A stretch of DNA of 64,000 nt from Actinophytocola sp044466355 (GTDB lineage: Bacteria > Actinomycetota > Actinomycetes > Mycobacteriales > Pseudonocardiaceae): the NCBI RefSeq assembly GCF_044466355.1, contig NZ_JBITMQ010000017.1:144199-208198 (forward strand). The letters are read 5' to 3'. Positions 28,080 to 35,964 of this stretch are shown here, one piece after another (within the stretch, counting starts at the first letter, position 1; every line of letters starts with the position of its first letter). A model generated the notes under the pieces. That model worked only from the letters and a program-made list of their open reading frames with translations, was not told the DNA's origin and did no database searches. The position numbers and the translations under genes were made by a program.

Positions 28080-28853
28080 ATGGAGCTGCGGGTTGACCGG
28101 CGTGGGAGTGGGCCGCCGGTGGTGTTGTTGCACGGGATCGGGCACGACCGGCATGCCTGGGATCCGGTCGTCGGCCTCTTGGCGCCGCAACGCGAGCTTG
28201 TGCTGGTCGACCTACCCGGTCACGGCGATTCGCCACTGCCCGATACCGCCGTGCCGGGCGTTCGTGAGCTCACCGACGTTGTCGAACGGTTTCTCGTCGA
28301 GAGCGGTCTGGACCACCCGATCGTCGTGGGCAACTCCCTGGGTGGGGCGATTGCCCTGGAGCTGGCCCGGCGGGGGCGAGTTCGGGCGGTGCTGGCGCTG
28401 GCACCGATCGGGTTCTGGTCGCGTCCCGAGATCGGCTACGTGGTCGCGGTGCTCCGCGGCTCGCGCGCCCTGGCCCGCATGCTGCGGCCCGTGTTGCCTC
28501 GACTGCTTCGGATACCGGCGATGCGCGCCGCGGCGCTGGGTCTCTACTTCGCGAAACCGCTGCGGTTGAGCGCGGACGCGGCAGTGCGCACGGTGCGCGG
28601 GTTCGCCGACGCACCGGGTGTCCCGGCAATCCTTCCCCACAGCCGCCACTACCGGTTTCCGGACGACGCCGACGCCGACCTGGTGCCAATCACGATCGCC
28701 TGGGGTGCGAAGGACAGGCTGTTGATCGGCGGCCAGGCCGGGCGCGCCCGCACACGAGTGCCCGGAGCGCTGCACGTCCGGATTCCCGGCAGCGGCCACG
28801 TCCCGATGTCCGACAATCCGCACCGGATCGCCGACCTGATCTTGGATCTGTGA
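28080..28853 (+). CDS. Alpha/beta hydrolase
   Basis: A 257-residue hydrolase. The oxyanion segment VVLLHGIGHDRHAWDPV, nucleophile elbow VGNSLGGAIAL (Ser near residue 90), acid in WGAKDRLLI and catalytic His in GSGHVPMSDNP give a complete triad. The start at 28080 follows AGGAGG at 28071; an in-frame ATG at 28053 lies inside the palindrome and lacks such a site. It is divergent from the TetR/MFS relic, which suggests regulated detoxification or ester cleavage. The substrate is unknown. Confidence 0.88.
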   Translation: MELRVDRRGSGPPVVLLHGIGHDRHAWDPVVGLLAPQRELVLVDLPGHGDSPLPDTAVPGVRELTDVVERFLVESGLDHPIVVGNSLGGAIALELARRGRVRAVLALAPIGFWSRPEIGYVVAVLRGSRALARMLRPVLPRLLRIPAMRAAALGLYFAKPLRLSADAAVRTVRGFADAPGVPAILPHSRHYRFPDDADADLVPITIAWGAKDRLLIGGQAGRARTRVPGALHVRIPGSGHVPMSDNPHRIADLILDL

Positions 28854-29146
28854 GCCTGCGGTTGCGATGACGCTGCTCGTCGTTGCGGGTGTTGCCGAGC
28901 TGACCGTCGCGGTGCTGTCTGAACGCTGGGCTCCGTCTCCTGCGCCCACCTCCCCTTCGAGGACGACACTGCCTATCCCATAGTCATCGAGAGCGGCCTG
29001 CTCCGCGGAACCGGGCTGAGTGTCGCGGCGTTCCACAATCGGTTTCCGCCCACGTGACCAACCAGCGTGCGTTAGAAATCCACTGTGGACCGACGCCTTC
29101 CGGCATTCGACCACGACTCAGCTTGGTGATGCGGGCTTACGTGGCG

Positions 29147-30031
29147 TCAGCAGCGGGGCCCGCTGGGGGCTGAGTCGATGATGGCTGCTTCGGCCTTGGA
29201 GGGGATGCTCTGGAGCTTGTGGATTGTGAGCGCTGTCAGGGTGGCTCTCTGTTCGTGAGTGCACGCTTCCCAACAAGCCAGGGCCTCTTGTGTCTGGAGG
29301 ATCGCGCCCACTTCGCCGTCGATCTGGGCCCAGTGGAAGGCCGGCTGGAAATCGGCCTGCGGGTAGAAGGAGAAGTCGCCAGTGGTGTCGGCCACGGCTC
29401 GAGCTGCGGACCACTTACCGATGCCGTGAATCTCCTGTAGTGCCTTGAAAAGCTCGACGGGCTTCATCGAAGTCAGGTCAGGGAGGCGCCGGAGGTATCC
29501 CTGGGCGAGCAGGCGCGTGGCGTGTCCTTGGTACTTGAATCCGATCTGGGTGAACGCGTCGTCGTCGAGATCGATGACGGCGTCGGGTCGGGGTGGGAGC
29601 AGTGCGCTTCCGGCCGTGGTCGTGACTTCGGTGCCGTATCGCTTGCAGAAGGATCGGTATGCGCGTGCACCGTCGGCAACTCGACGGCGATGGCAGAAGA
29701 ACTGAGGGAGCATCGCGTCCCAGAGGTCGGGGTTCCGAATCCGATGGACCCGTCCGAGGCCAGTGATGAGCAGTGGTTCGCGCAGTAGCAGGGGAAGTGT
29801 TCCGGGATCGTAGGTGTCGATGATGGGACACGCGTTTGCGGCAACGGTGCCGTGGCGGACGATTTCCACGTCCACTTCAGGTGGGTTGCGGTCGCTTTCG
29901 GCCGTGATCATCCAGATCGTGCCGCCGCGCTGGAACGCTCGTCGAGCACGGCCACCGGTTGTGACGAACCAGCCGGGGTGGTCCACCATCAGCTGCGTCG
30001 CTTCGCCGGTGGCCATCTCAAGAGTCGTCAT
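29147..30031 (-). CDS. DNA glycosylase of the HhH-GPD (AlkA-like) superfamily
   Basis: Base-excision repair type protein, 294 residues. The C-terminal half shows a helix-hairpin-helix (LFKALQEIHGIGKWSAARAV, with HGIGKW replacing LPGIGxW), followed by the likely catalytic Asp in FSFYPQADFQ. The N-terminal half is a beta-rich region as in AlkA. The Asp position fits monofunctional 3-methyladenine glycosylases. Unusually, it is the last gene of a long chain of small overlapping genes, overlapping its neighbour by ATGA, so it may serve that unit rather than general repair. Confidence 0.75.
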   Translation of the reverse strand: MTTLEMATGEATQLMVDHPGWFVTTGGRARRAFQRGGTIWMITAESDRNPPEVDVEIVRHGTVAANACPIIDTYDPGTLPLLLREPLLITGLGRVHRIRNPDLWDAMLPQFFCHRRRVADGARAYRSFCKRYGTEVTTTAGSALLPPRPDAVIDLDDDAFTQIGFKYQGHATRLLAQGYLRRLPDLTSMKPVELFKALQEIHGIGKWSAARAVADTTGDFSFYPQADFQPAFHWAQIDGEVGAILQTQEALACWEACTHEQRATLTALTIHKLQSIPSKAEAAIIDSAPSGPRC

Positions 30032-30297
30032 CGCGGCACCTCCAGAGAGCCGGTCTGCGGTGATGGTGCTTGGAACCGCACAGGAACGGGTGTCTCCTCC
30101 CGGCTTGCGCCCAGGACGTCATGCAGTGCGGCTGCCGAGAGAACAGCTGCGGCTACGTTCTGCCACCTCGCTCGTACGCCGGAGTCTTGTTCTGCGAGTG
30201 GTTCGCGAGGGTCTCCCACTTCCTCGCGCCATGTGGCGTAAGCGGCGTCGGCGGCGGCAAGCAGCCGGGCATCGGTGGTGTTGGGCATGTTGGTCAT
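30028..30297 (-). CDS. Small acidic helical protein, unknown
   Basis: An 89-residue protein (MTNMPNTTDARLLAAADAAY, with WREEVGD and VRARWQNVAAAVLSAAALHD following). It is Ala-rich and probably helical, with a Pro-rich tail. The stop overlaps the glycosylase start (ATGA), implying coupled translation. Family not recognised. Confidence 0.6.
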   Translation of the reverse strand: MTNMPNTTDARLLAAADAAYATWREEVGDPREPLAEQDSGVRARWQNVAAAVLSAAALHDVLGASREETPVPVRFQAPSPQTGSLEVPR

Positions 30298-30313
30298 TTC
30301 GCGTGCCACCTGG

Positions 30314-30532
30314 CTATTCGTCGTCCGTTCCGGCGGCGTCGATGCTCCGCAGCGTCTCTCCGCCCAACCTGACCATCGTGTCCAGGATGCTCTGATGCAG
30401 GATGAGTTCGAACGGGTCGTGGCCGTCGCTGAAGGCAATCCGAACGTGGTCGGTGCCTTCTGCGTCCATGGTCAGGGAACAGCCCTCGTCGACGATGACG
30501 TCCGACCTGACCAGCAAATTCCTTCCCAACAT
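30314..30532 (-). CDS. Small acidic protein, unknown
   Basis: A 72-residue protein (VRSDVIVDEGCSLTMDAEGT, then DPFELILHQSILDTMVRLGG). Alternating strands and a C-terminal helix suggest a small alpha/beta fold. The start follows GAGGAG ten bases upstream. It precedes the next small gene by 16 bases in the same run. Confidence 0.6.
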   Translation of the reverse strand: MLGRNLLVRSDVIVDEGCSLTMDAEGTDHVRIAFSDGHDPFELILHQSILDTMVRLGGETLRSIDAAGTDDE

Positions 30533-30623
30533 CAACTTTCACTCCTCGTCGTGATCATGCGGCCTTCCCGGTCCGCAGTTCGGGACATATGACGTACAGG
30601 ACAAGTCACGTTCGGTTGCCGCT

Positions 30624-30878
30624 CTAGACATGGCCGCCGCCCATCAGGCGACGGCAACGATCGCCGAAGCTGAGCGCGTCGTACGCCAACCCGAACGCGA
30701 ACGCCTCCGCGTCCCCTGGGTCGGCGACATCCAGCACGAGGGCGGCGCCCCCGTAGTCGATCAACAAGCGGGGAAAGCCGTTCGCCAGCTTGACCGACTG
30801 GGTGAAGCACTGCGACGTCAACGCAACGATCAGGCGGGCGTCATCGTTGATCGGTTCGGTCTTCGCGTGCCTGCTCAT
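30624..30878 (-). CDS. Small protein, fourth gene of a duplicated array (intact copy)
   Basis: An 84-residue protein (MSRHAKTEPINDDARLIVAL, later GFPRLLIDYGGAALVLDVAD and AFAFGLAYDALSFGDRCRRL). The start overlaps the stop of the gene before (ATGA). A shortened version with the same N-terminus lies at 32699-32828. Unknown family. Confidence 0.6.
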   Translation of the reverse strand: MSRHAKTEPINDDARLIVALTSQCFTQSVKLANGFPRLLIDYGGAALVLDVADPGDAEAFAFGLAYDALSFGDRCRRLMGGGHV

Positions 30879-31210
30879 GCCGCGGATCGCCCCCGTTCGG
30901 CAACGGTGCGCGCCTTCGTCGAGTGCGTGCGTGCGTGGTGGGGCGGCCGGGCCACCGGAGACGGTGCGGGAGGCGGATGGGCCTCGACGGTGGCCCGACC
31001 AGTCTGGATGCAGACGACGGATTCGGGCACGTCGTCGTGCGGGAGATGCTTGTGAGGCGCCAGCTTGGATTGCGCCACGCACTGGTGATGGCGGTGCGGC
31101 GGGCGCACCTGGTCCCACGCGGTTCCGTCGCGGCGAGGCAACCCTGTCCGGTGCGGGTCACGCCGCCATTCGCGGCCTCGTTTCGGCAGCCTCTGGTGGT
31201 GGCCGATCAT
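30875..31210 (-). CDS. Small basic protein, third gene of the duplicated array (shortened copy)
   Basis: A 111-residue protein (MIGHHQRLPKRGREWRRDPH, later AWDQVRPPHRHHQCVAQSKL). It aligns at its N-terminus with the 173-residue protein at 32825-33346 but lacks that protein's central Cys-rich stretch (CACGG to RRRYC). The tail is Pro/His-rich. It overlaps genes on both sides by four bases. Confidence 0.55.
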   Translation of the reverse strand: MIGHHQRLPKRGREWRRDPHRTGLPRRDGTAWDQVRPPHRHHQCVAQSKLAPHKHLPHDDVPESVVCIQTGRATVEAHPPPAPSPVARPPHHARTHSTKARTVAERGRSAA

Positions 31211-31500
31211 GACTCGACCTCCGATCGCACGGGTGGTTGAAGTACCGCCAAAGCCTCGGCGTCGCTCGCGGCAGATACTCGCCCCGCTGCTGCCCTGCGG
31301 CCTGCGGCTCGCGCGTGCACGCTCCTTGCCACCGACGCCACCCGGGTGGCCAACGCCATCTCGTCGTCGACCGACGATTCGTCGCGACCGGTGTCGAGCA
31401 ACGTCAGCAGGTAGCGGCCGATGAGCGTGCTGACAACCATGACCTCTCGCATCAGCACGTCGTCGCTGGGAACGTTTCTCGGCGATGGTGTCCGGCTCAT
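31207..31500 (-). CDS. Small helical protein, second gene of the array
   Basis: A 97-residue protein (VLMREVMVVSTLIGRYLLTL, then VDDEMALATRVASVARSVHA). One amphipathic or weakly hydrophobic helix is followed by a long Ala/Arg helix. ATGA overlaps at both ends. No counterpart is visible in the second copy of the array. Family not recognised. Confidence 0.55.
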   Translation of the reverse strand: MSRTPSPRNVPSDDVLMREVMVVSTLIGRYLLTLLDTGRDESSVDDEMALATRVASVARSVHARAAGRRAAAGRVSAASDAEALAVLQPPVRSEVES

Positions 31501-31727
31501 GTCGCCTCCCGACAAGCCGTGCGAATCGGAGAATCTTTGCTTCGGCCAGCCGCCAACGGTGCGTTTCGAGAAGGGCGAGCAACTGGACGGAAGCGCTGCA
31601 TGCGCTGTGCCGCCGAGCTCTGCTCGGCACCGCTGCCGACGGCGCGGTGCATCCAGGGATTCAGTGACGACGCGGTAGGTGGCGCGCTCACAGCCTTCGT
31701 GTGCGCGGAGATAAGTCTTGTGCGCAT
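31497..31727 (-). CDS. Small basic protein, first gene of the array (copy A)
   Basis: A 76-residue Ala/Arg/Ser-rich protein (MRTRLISAHTKAVSAPPTAS, with MHRAVGSGAEQSSAAQRMQR). It is paralogous to the protein at 33343-33660: both share the MRT start, a GAEQxSAxQR core and an ARP segment. Both genes have the same leader, GAAGGGAG(A/C)AGTGACCG before ATG. The stop overlaps the next gene. Function unknown. Confidence 0.5.
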   Translation of the reverse strand: MRTRLISAHTKAVSAPPTASSLNPWMHRAVGSGAEQSSAAQRMQRFRPVARPSRNAPLAAGRSKDSPIRTACREAT

Positions 31728-31795
31728 CGGTCACTTCTCCCTTCAAAGTGCGCTGCCGCTCGTTCGGCGATTGCGGCTCCGGAGCCGGCTGCTTG

Positions 31796-32698
31796 CTATC
31801 CCGTAGGGCCCGAAGATCGCCCTGCGCCTCGACGTGGGTTCCGCCGGAGTCGCCCATGCTCGATGCATGCCAACTGATAGTTCTCGAGCATCCGGGTGAT
31901 CAGGATGCGGCTGTCGTTTTGTGACAGGGCTACCTTGTCCAGGCGCTGCAAGGCGAGTGCATACGGCTTCACGTCATTGTCGTGGATGTAGAACGCGGCT
32001 GGCATCAGCTCGACGTGAACGACGGGGTTGGCGGATCGTAAACCCATCCAGAGCCAGGAGTGCAGGAGCAGAACCTGCGTCTGGTGTTCCGGGATGATCC
32101 GGACTCGCACGGCGCGGTCTTGGGCTGCGAGGAGGTGCGCGAGCTGGCCGCGGAGTGCGGCTGGGCCGCCGAAAGGGCTGCGCAGTGCGGCTTCGCCGAT
32201 GAAGGCGGTGTAGTCGACCTTGCTGAGGATCTGCTGCCGTCGCCGCCGAGCCAGCCATCGGGTTTCGATGTCTGCTGCTGGGACGCCGTCGGCGCGCATC
32301 GCTCCGACGGCGGTTTCATAGGTCTGGAGCAGGCCAGGTACGAGCGTGGTGGAGACGTTGATCAGTTCGTGGGCGTCGTTCTCGTAGCTGGCGAGGGCGC
32401 CGGCCTCGGCTGGTATGCCCGGCAACGTGCGGTCCCACCAGCCTGTTGACGCGTCGGACTGAACTTCGGCCAGCACCTTTTCCCGATCCTTGGCTGGGAT
32501 ACCCCAGGCAGTGAGAAGGGTTGCGACCTCGTCCGTGGTCACGCAGCGCAGTCCCCGCTCGGTGCGGCTGAGTCGCGCCGGGGTCCATCCGGCCAGCTCT
32601 GCCCCTCTTTCCAGGGGTATCCCGGCCCGCTTGGTGCGGATCGCGCGTAGTTTCGCGCCGATGATTCTGTCGCGGGCCGTCGGTCCGCCTCTGCTCAT
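31796..32698 (-). CDS. XRE-type regulator with DUF5753
   Basis: A 300-residue regulator. The helix-turn-helix (ERGAELAGWTPARLSRTERG) is followed by the DUF5753 effector domain (LVPGLLQTYETAVGAMRADG, then LLLHSWLWMGLRSANPVVHV). In Streptomyces such proteins pair with DUF397 proteins (BldB/WhiJ-type). This one lies inside the array on the same strand, between its two copies, and has no DUF397 partner of its own. Confidence 0.85.
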   Translation of the reverse strand: MSRGGPTARDRIIGAKLRAIRTKRAGIPLERGAELAGWTPARLSRTERGLRCVTTDEVATLLTAWGIPAKDREKVLAEVQSDASTGWWDRTLPGIPAEAGALASYENDAHELINVSTTLVPGLLQTYETAVGAMRADGVPAADIETRWLARRRRQQILSKVDYTAFIGEAALRSPFGGPAALRGQLAHLLAAQDRAVRVRIIPEHQTQVLLLHSWLWMGLRSANPVVHVELMPAAFYIHDNDVKPYALALQRLDKVALSQNDSRILITRMLENYQLACIEHGRLRRNPRRGAGRSSGPTG

Positions 32699-32828
32699 CT
32701 GTCACCTCGTGCAGGCTGTACTGCTCTTTGTCGCGATCGGTGTGAATTGGCGTAAGGAGCGCGTCAGTTCGTTCTGCGAGCTCTCGGCGGTCGTCTCTGA
32801 TCGGCTGGGTCCTCGCGGGCTTGCTCAC
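32699..32828 (-). pseudogene. Shortened copy of the array's fourth gene
   Basis: A GTG start overlapping the preceding stop opens VSKPARTQPIRDDRRELAER, which parallels MSRHAKTEPINDDARL of the intact copy. The similarity then ends, and the frame runs as a shadow into the XRE gene. I read it as a truncated paralogue, with the XRE gene joined at the break. Confidence 0.45.
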
Positions 32829-33346
32829 GCCGCCCACCGCCGGGCGCCGATCGGCGCGGCCATCGACTGAACAGGCTCGTGCGGATTGGGCGGCCGGACC
32901 ACCGGCGGCTGTGACGGAGGCGCAGGTGTCTCGACGGTGGTCCGGCCGGGCTGGGGCTGCTCGGCAGGGTTCGCTGTGCCATCGGCTTGGGGGAGTGGAG
33001 GCGCGAACACGATGGCCGGTCCGTGGCGTAGGTCGGTCATGGCGCGGTGCCATGCCGGAAGCGTCGCGCCGCAGTACCTTCGCCGCACGTTCTTCGCCAG
33101 CCAGCGACCGGCCATCCCCGAGTACGTCACGCCGCCGCACGCGCACCACTCGACAGCTCCCATGTGGTTGCCCGGCGTGGTGTCGATGGTCCACATCAGC
33201 CTGGACTGCGCCACACATCGGTGGTTCCTGCGCGGCGGGCGCACCTGATCCCAGGGAAGCCCGTTCCGGTGCAGCAAGCCGTTCATGACTGGGTCCGGCT
33301 GCCACTCGCCTCCCGGTTTCGGCAACCGGAGCCGGTGCGCGTTCAT
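32825..33346 (-). CDS. Cys/His protein, third gene of the duplicated array (long copy)
   Basis: A 173-residue protein (LRLPKPGGEWQPDP, LPWDQVRPPRRNHRCVAQSR, then EWCACGGVTYSG and NVRRRYCGATLPAWH). Four Cys and several His residues in the middle suggest a zinc-bound or Fe-S motif. The C-terminal third is Pro-rich and probably disordered. The start overlaps the stop of the gene before, and the stop overlaps the next start. Not a family I recognise. Confidence 0.55.
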   Translation of the reverse strand: MNAHRLRLPKPGGEWQPDPVMNGLLHRNGLPWDQVRPPRRNHRCVAQSRLMWTIDTTPGNHMGAVEWCACGGVTYSGMAGRWLAKNVRRRYCGATLPAWHRAMTDLRHGPAIVFAPPLPQADGTANPAEQPQPGRTTVETPAPPSQPPVVRPPNPHEPVQSMAAPIGARRWAA

Positions 33347-33660
33347 GCGGCGGCCTCCCCTCGCCCGGACTGCCGGAGGGGTGCGACCGTGCCCCTCTCG
33401 CCCTGTGGGTGAGCGAGAGGGGCACGGCGTGGGCCGCGCCACGAGGCGGTGGCCGCAGCGACTCCAAAGGGGGCGCTTCGATCGCTTCGGCCAGCCGCCG
33501 CCGATGCGGGTCGAGCCGGACGGGCGCACTGCACGCGCTGTCCCGCTGACAGTTGCTCCGCACCGTGGTCCATGGCGCGGCACATCCGAGGAAGCGGTGA
33601 CGACGGACTGGGTATCGCGCTCACGGCGCTCGTGATCGCGGTGCTAAGTTCTGTGCGCAT
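33343..33660 (-). CDS. Small basic protein, first gene of the array (copy B)
   Basis: A 105-residue Ala/Arg/Ser/Pro-rich protein (MRTELSTAITSAVSAIPSPS, with MDHGAEQLSAGQRVQCARPA), paralogous to copy A. It is the first gene of the whole minus-strand run. Its start is 45 bases from a perfect palindrome in the divergent promoter. Low complexity makes the coding call less certain, although the paired copy and the ATGA overlap support it. Confidence 0.5.
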   Translation of the reverse strand: MRTELSTAITSAVSAIPSPSSPLPRMCRAMDHGAEQLSAGQRVQCARPARPASAAAGRSDRSAPFGVAAATASWRGPRRAPLAHPQGERGTVAPLRQSGRGEAAA

Positions 33661-33704
33661 CGGTCACTGCTCCCTTCAAGCTGTGCTGATGCGACTGTAA
33701 CTCT

Positions 33705-33723
33705 TGTACATAAGTTATGTACA
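33705..33723. promoter_or_regulatory. Perfect 19-bp palindrome between divergent genes
   Basis: TGTACATAA-G-TTATGTACA. AT-rich in a GC-rich region, it lies between the small-gene array (minus) and an XRE regulator (plus), at promoter distance from both. Probably the operator of the XRE protein encoded beside it. Confidence 0.75.
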
Positions 33724-33789
33724 TGACTGAACGGGTGAATCCGTGGTTCACTGAACGTGATCCCGAAGCCCGGAAGGTGGAGGTAGTTC

Positions 33790-34653
33790 GTGGCGCAGCA
33801 GCCGCAACAGCAGAAGTTGCCCGCTCCGGTGATGAAGATCCTGTTGGGCCATGAGCTCGAGCGGCTGAGGAAGGCTGCCGGGTTCACCCAAGAACAGTCC
33901 GCTGAGGTGCTGCGGTGCACTCAGCAGAAGATCGCCTACATCGAGCGTGGCGGCGGGATCAAGCACCTCGAGTTGCAGGGCTTGCTGGACGCCTACCAGG
34001 CGAGCGACACCGACCGTGCCTACGCGGAGGACCTGCACAAGGAGAGCGATCACCGGTCCAAGCGCGGCGGGTTCCGCTCACGCTTCCAGCAGCACCTCCG
34101 GCTGCTGGTGGACATGGAGCCGACCTGTCAGCGGTTGTTCTCCCACCAGTCGAAGTTGGTCGACGGCTTGCTGCAGACTGAGAACTACATGCGCACTCTG
34201 TTCCGAGCGTGGCGGCCATCGCGCAGCCAGGACCAGATCGACAGCGATACGGATGCCCGTCTGGCCCGGCAGCGGATTCTTGACAATCCGGAGCAGCAGT
34301 TCTGGTTCATCATGGATGAGGCCGCGCTTCGTCGTTCTGCGGGCAGCAAGGAGATCATGAGGGAGCAGATCATGCGGCTGGTGGAGATCATCGATCGGCC
34401 GAATGTCGAGCTCCAGGTCGTGCCGTTCGACGTCGGCTACTACATGGGCCAGGCACACAGCTACACGATCTTCGGCTATGACACGAACCCACCGGTGGAT
34501 ATCGTCTATCTTGACCAGCACGACGGCGGCGAGTACGTGGACGACACCAGGCGGACACCCAAGTATCAGATCCTGTGGGAGCAGCAGAAAGCCGCTGCCA
34601 TAGGGCCCGAGCAGACCCGGCGCTTCCTGCTCGAACTCGTTCGCTCGTTGTGA
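33790..34653 (+). CDS. XRE-type regulator with DUF5753
   Basis: A 287-residue regulator. The helix-turn-helix (RLRKAAGFTQEQSAEVLRCT, then QQKIAYIERGGGIK) precedes the DUF5753 domain (SKLVDGLLQTENYMRTLFRA and QAHSYTIFGYDTNPPVDIVY). The start is GTG after GGAGGTAG. It is followed by a DUF397 gene and so forms a complete regulator/partner pair. It probably controls its own gene and the opposite small-gene array through the palindrome. Confidence 0.88.
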   Translation: MAQQPQQQKLPAPVMKILLGHELERLRKAAGFTQEQSAEVLRCTQQKIAYIERGGGIKHLELQGLLDAYQASDTDRAYAEDLHKESDHRSKRGGFRSRFQQHLRLLVDMEPTCQRLFSHQSKLVDGLLQTENYMRTLFRAWRPSRSQDQIDSDTDARLARQRILDNPEQQFWFIMDEAALRRSAGSKEIMREQIMRLVEIIDRPNVELQVVPFDVGYYMGQAHSYTIFGYDTNPPVDIVYLDQHDGGEYVDDTRRTPKYQILWEQQKAAAIGPEQTRRFLLELVRSL

Positions 34654-34694
34654 TCACCGTTGGCACTGCACACCATCGGAAGGCACGACCCGAC

Positions 34695-34952
34695 ATGAAC
34701 AGCGAACTTCCCGGTCAGGACAGCTTCGGCCGTTGGCGCAAGTCCTCGTTCAGTGAGCCCAACGGCGCTTGCGTCGAAGTCGCGTGGCGCAAGTCCTCCT
34801 TCAGCGAGCCCAACGGCGACTGCGTCGAAGTCGCCTTCAGCCAGGTGATCGTTGGTCTGCGGGACAGTAAGAACCCGGAGGGTCCGAAGCTGAACTTCGG
34901 CCACAGCCCCTGGCTTGCCTTCACGGCGGCCATTTCGAACGCCACGTCGTAG
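34695..34952 (+). CDS. DUF397 protein with internally duplicated motif
   Basis: An 85-residue partner protein of the XRE/DUF5753 class. DUF397 proteins carry one WRKSSxS...CVEVA motif followed by VRDSKxPxGP. Here the 17-residue unit WRKSSFSEPNG(A/D)CVEVA occurs twice in tandem, and the rest (LRDSKNPEGPKLNFGHSPW) is normal. The two units are nearly identical at DNA level, so the duplication looks recent. Confidence 0.88.
   Translation: MNSELPGQDSFGRWRKSSFSEPNGACVEVAWRKSSFSEPNGDCVEVAFSQVIVGLRDSKNPEGPKLNFGHSPWLAFTAAISNATS
34734..34835 (+). repeat. Two 51-bp tandem repeats inside the DUF397 gene
   Basis: Units 34734-34784 and 34785-34835 both begin TGGCGCAAGTCCTC and keep the reading frame, differing at only a few bases. 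Confidence 0.9.
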
Positions 34953-35121
34953 TTGAACTGCTTGGCAGGCCGCCAGCCTGGCGAGGACGCCGTGACTGAT
35001 GGCCGACGGACCGAAGCGGATTCGGTGGAAGGTCGGTCAGGCAAGACCGCTAGGAGGCCGGGGCTTTGTTCTGCGCAGTTTGACCGACATCGGCGACCTC
35101 GACCGACGCCTGAGTCTGGGG

Positions 35122-35964
35122 TCAGAGTGTGTGTCGGTAGCTGTGCCAGGTCTGGGCTGCCGCGTGGAGCCGTTGTTTCCAGGGCTGGGGGTCGGCGTCC
35201 GCGATTTCTTCCCAGAGGCTGCTTTGCGCGGCGGTGAACGCGCTGACCTCAGCCGGGGCGACACGGTTCCAGGTAGGAGAACTGAGAGCCCAGGCTTCGG
35301 CGTCGTGTGGGGTGTGGCCTTCGGCGATGAGCCAGAGTGCGACGGAGGCGGTGTCGATCCAGGGGGCGCCTTGGCTGGGCCAGGACCAGTCGACGAGGTA
35401 GGCGAGGCCGTCGACGATGAGGATGTTGTGGGGGTTGAGGTCGGTGTGCAGCAGCCGGTCGCCTGCGAACACCTCAGGATCGACACCAGCTCGTTGGGCG
35501 GCGTCGGACCAGCGGTCGGTCACGTTGCGAGCGGTGGGTGGGGCGGTGATGGTGGCGAGCTTGGTGAGGGTTGTCGTGAGCAGGGGCAGGTCGGCTGAGC
35601 CGGGGGTGTAGTCGGCGCGGTGTCCGTCGAGGTGGTCGAAGGCGAGGAGGTGCCATCCGCTGGTCTCGAGTTCCCACCGCAGCCGGGGTGACAGGCCGGT
35701 GACGAGCGGGTTGATCTGGGCTTCGCGGCGGGCGGCGGTGGCTCGTTCGCTGCGTGTGCCTTTGAGGAAGATCGGGCCGGTGGTTGTGTCGATGCGGGCG
35801 GCGAAGGAAGAGTTCAGCCCGGAGGTGATCGGTTCGATCCGGTGCACGGTGTCGGTCTTCTGTGTGATGGCGTCGCGTACGTCGTGTGGTAGGTCGTCCC
35901 AAGTGGTGCGGGGTGTGCTGGGCGCCATGGCGTTGGCCGTGCCGCTGATCGAGCTGCTGGTCAT
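35122..35964 (-). CDS. APH-fold kinase, last gene of the putative RiPP operon
   Basis: A 280-residue phosphotransferase of the aminoglycoside/choline kinase fold. The ATP-binding Lys is in IFLKG (K68), the Brenner motif is HTDLNPHN (D175, N180) and the metal-binding Asp is in VDWSWP (D192), so the active site is complete. It overlaps the acetyltransferase by ATGA. Both follow a radical SAM gene and a short peptide gene, so the kinase may modify the peptide or give self-protection. A stand-alone antibiotic kinase is the alternative. Confidence 0.8.
   Translation of the reverse strand: MTSSSISGTANAMAPSTPRTTWDDLPHDVRDAITQKTDTVHRIEPITSGLNSSFAARIDTTTGPIFLKGTRSERATAARREAQINPLVTGLSPRLRWELETSGWHLLAFDHLDGHRADYTPGSADLPLLTTTLTKLATITAPPTARNVTDRWSDAAQRAGVDPEVFAGDRLLHTDLNPHNILIVDGLAYLVDWSWPSQGAPWIDTASVALWLIAEGHTPHDAEAWALSSPTWNRVAPAEVSAFTAAQSSLWEEIADADPQPWKQRLHAAAQTWHSYRHTL

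Noticed and set aside
28867..28980. Short frame MTLLVVAGVAELTVAVLSER after the alpha/beta hydrolase
   Set aside because: Only 37 codons, no ribosome site, no recognisable family; may be a relic but not supportable.
34999..35120. Plus-strand frame MADGPKRIRWKVGQARPLGG after the DUF397 gene
   Set aside because: Starts without a clear ribosome site and runs into the shadow of the kinase gene on the other strand.
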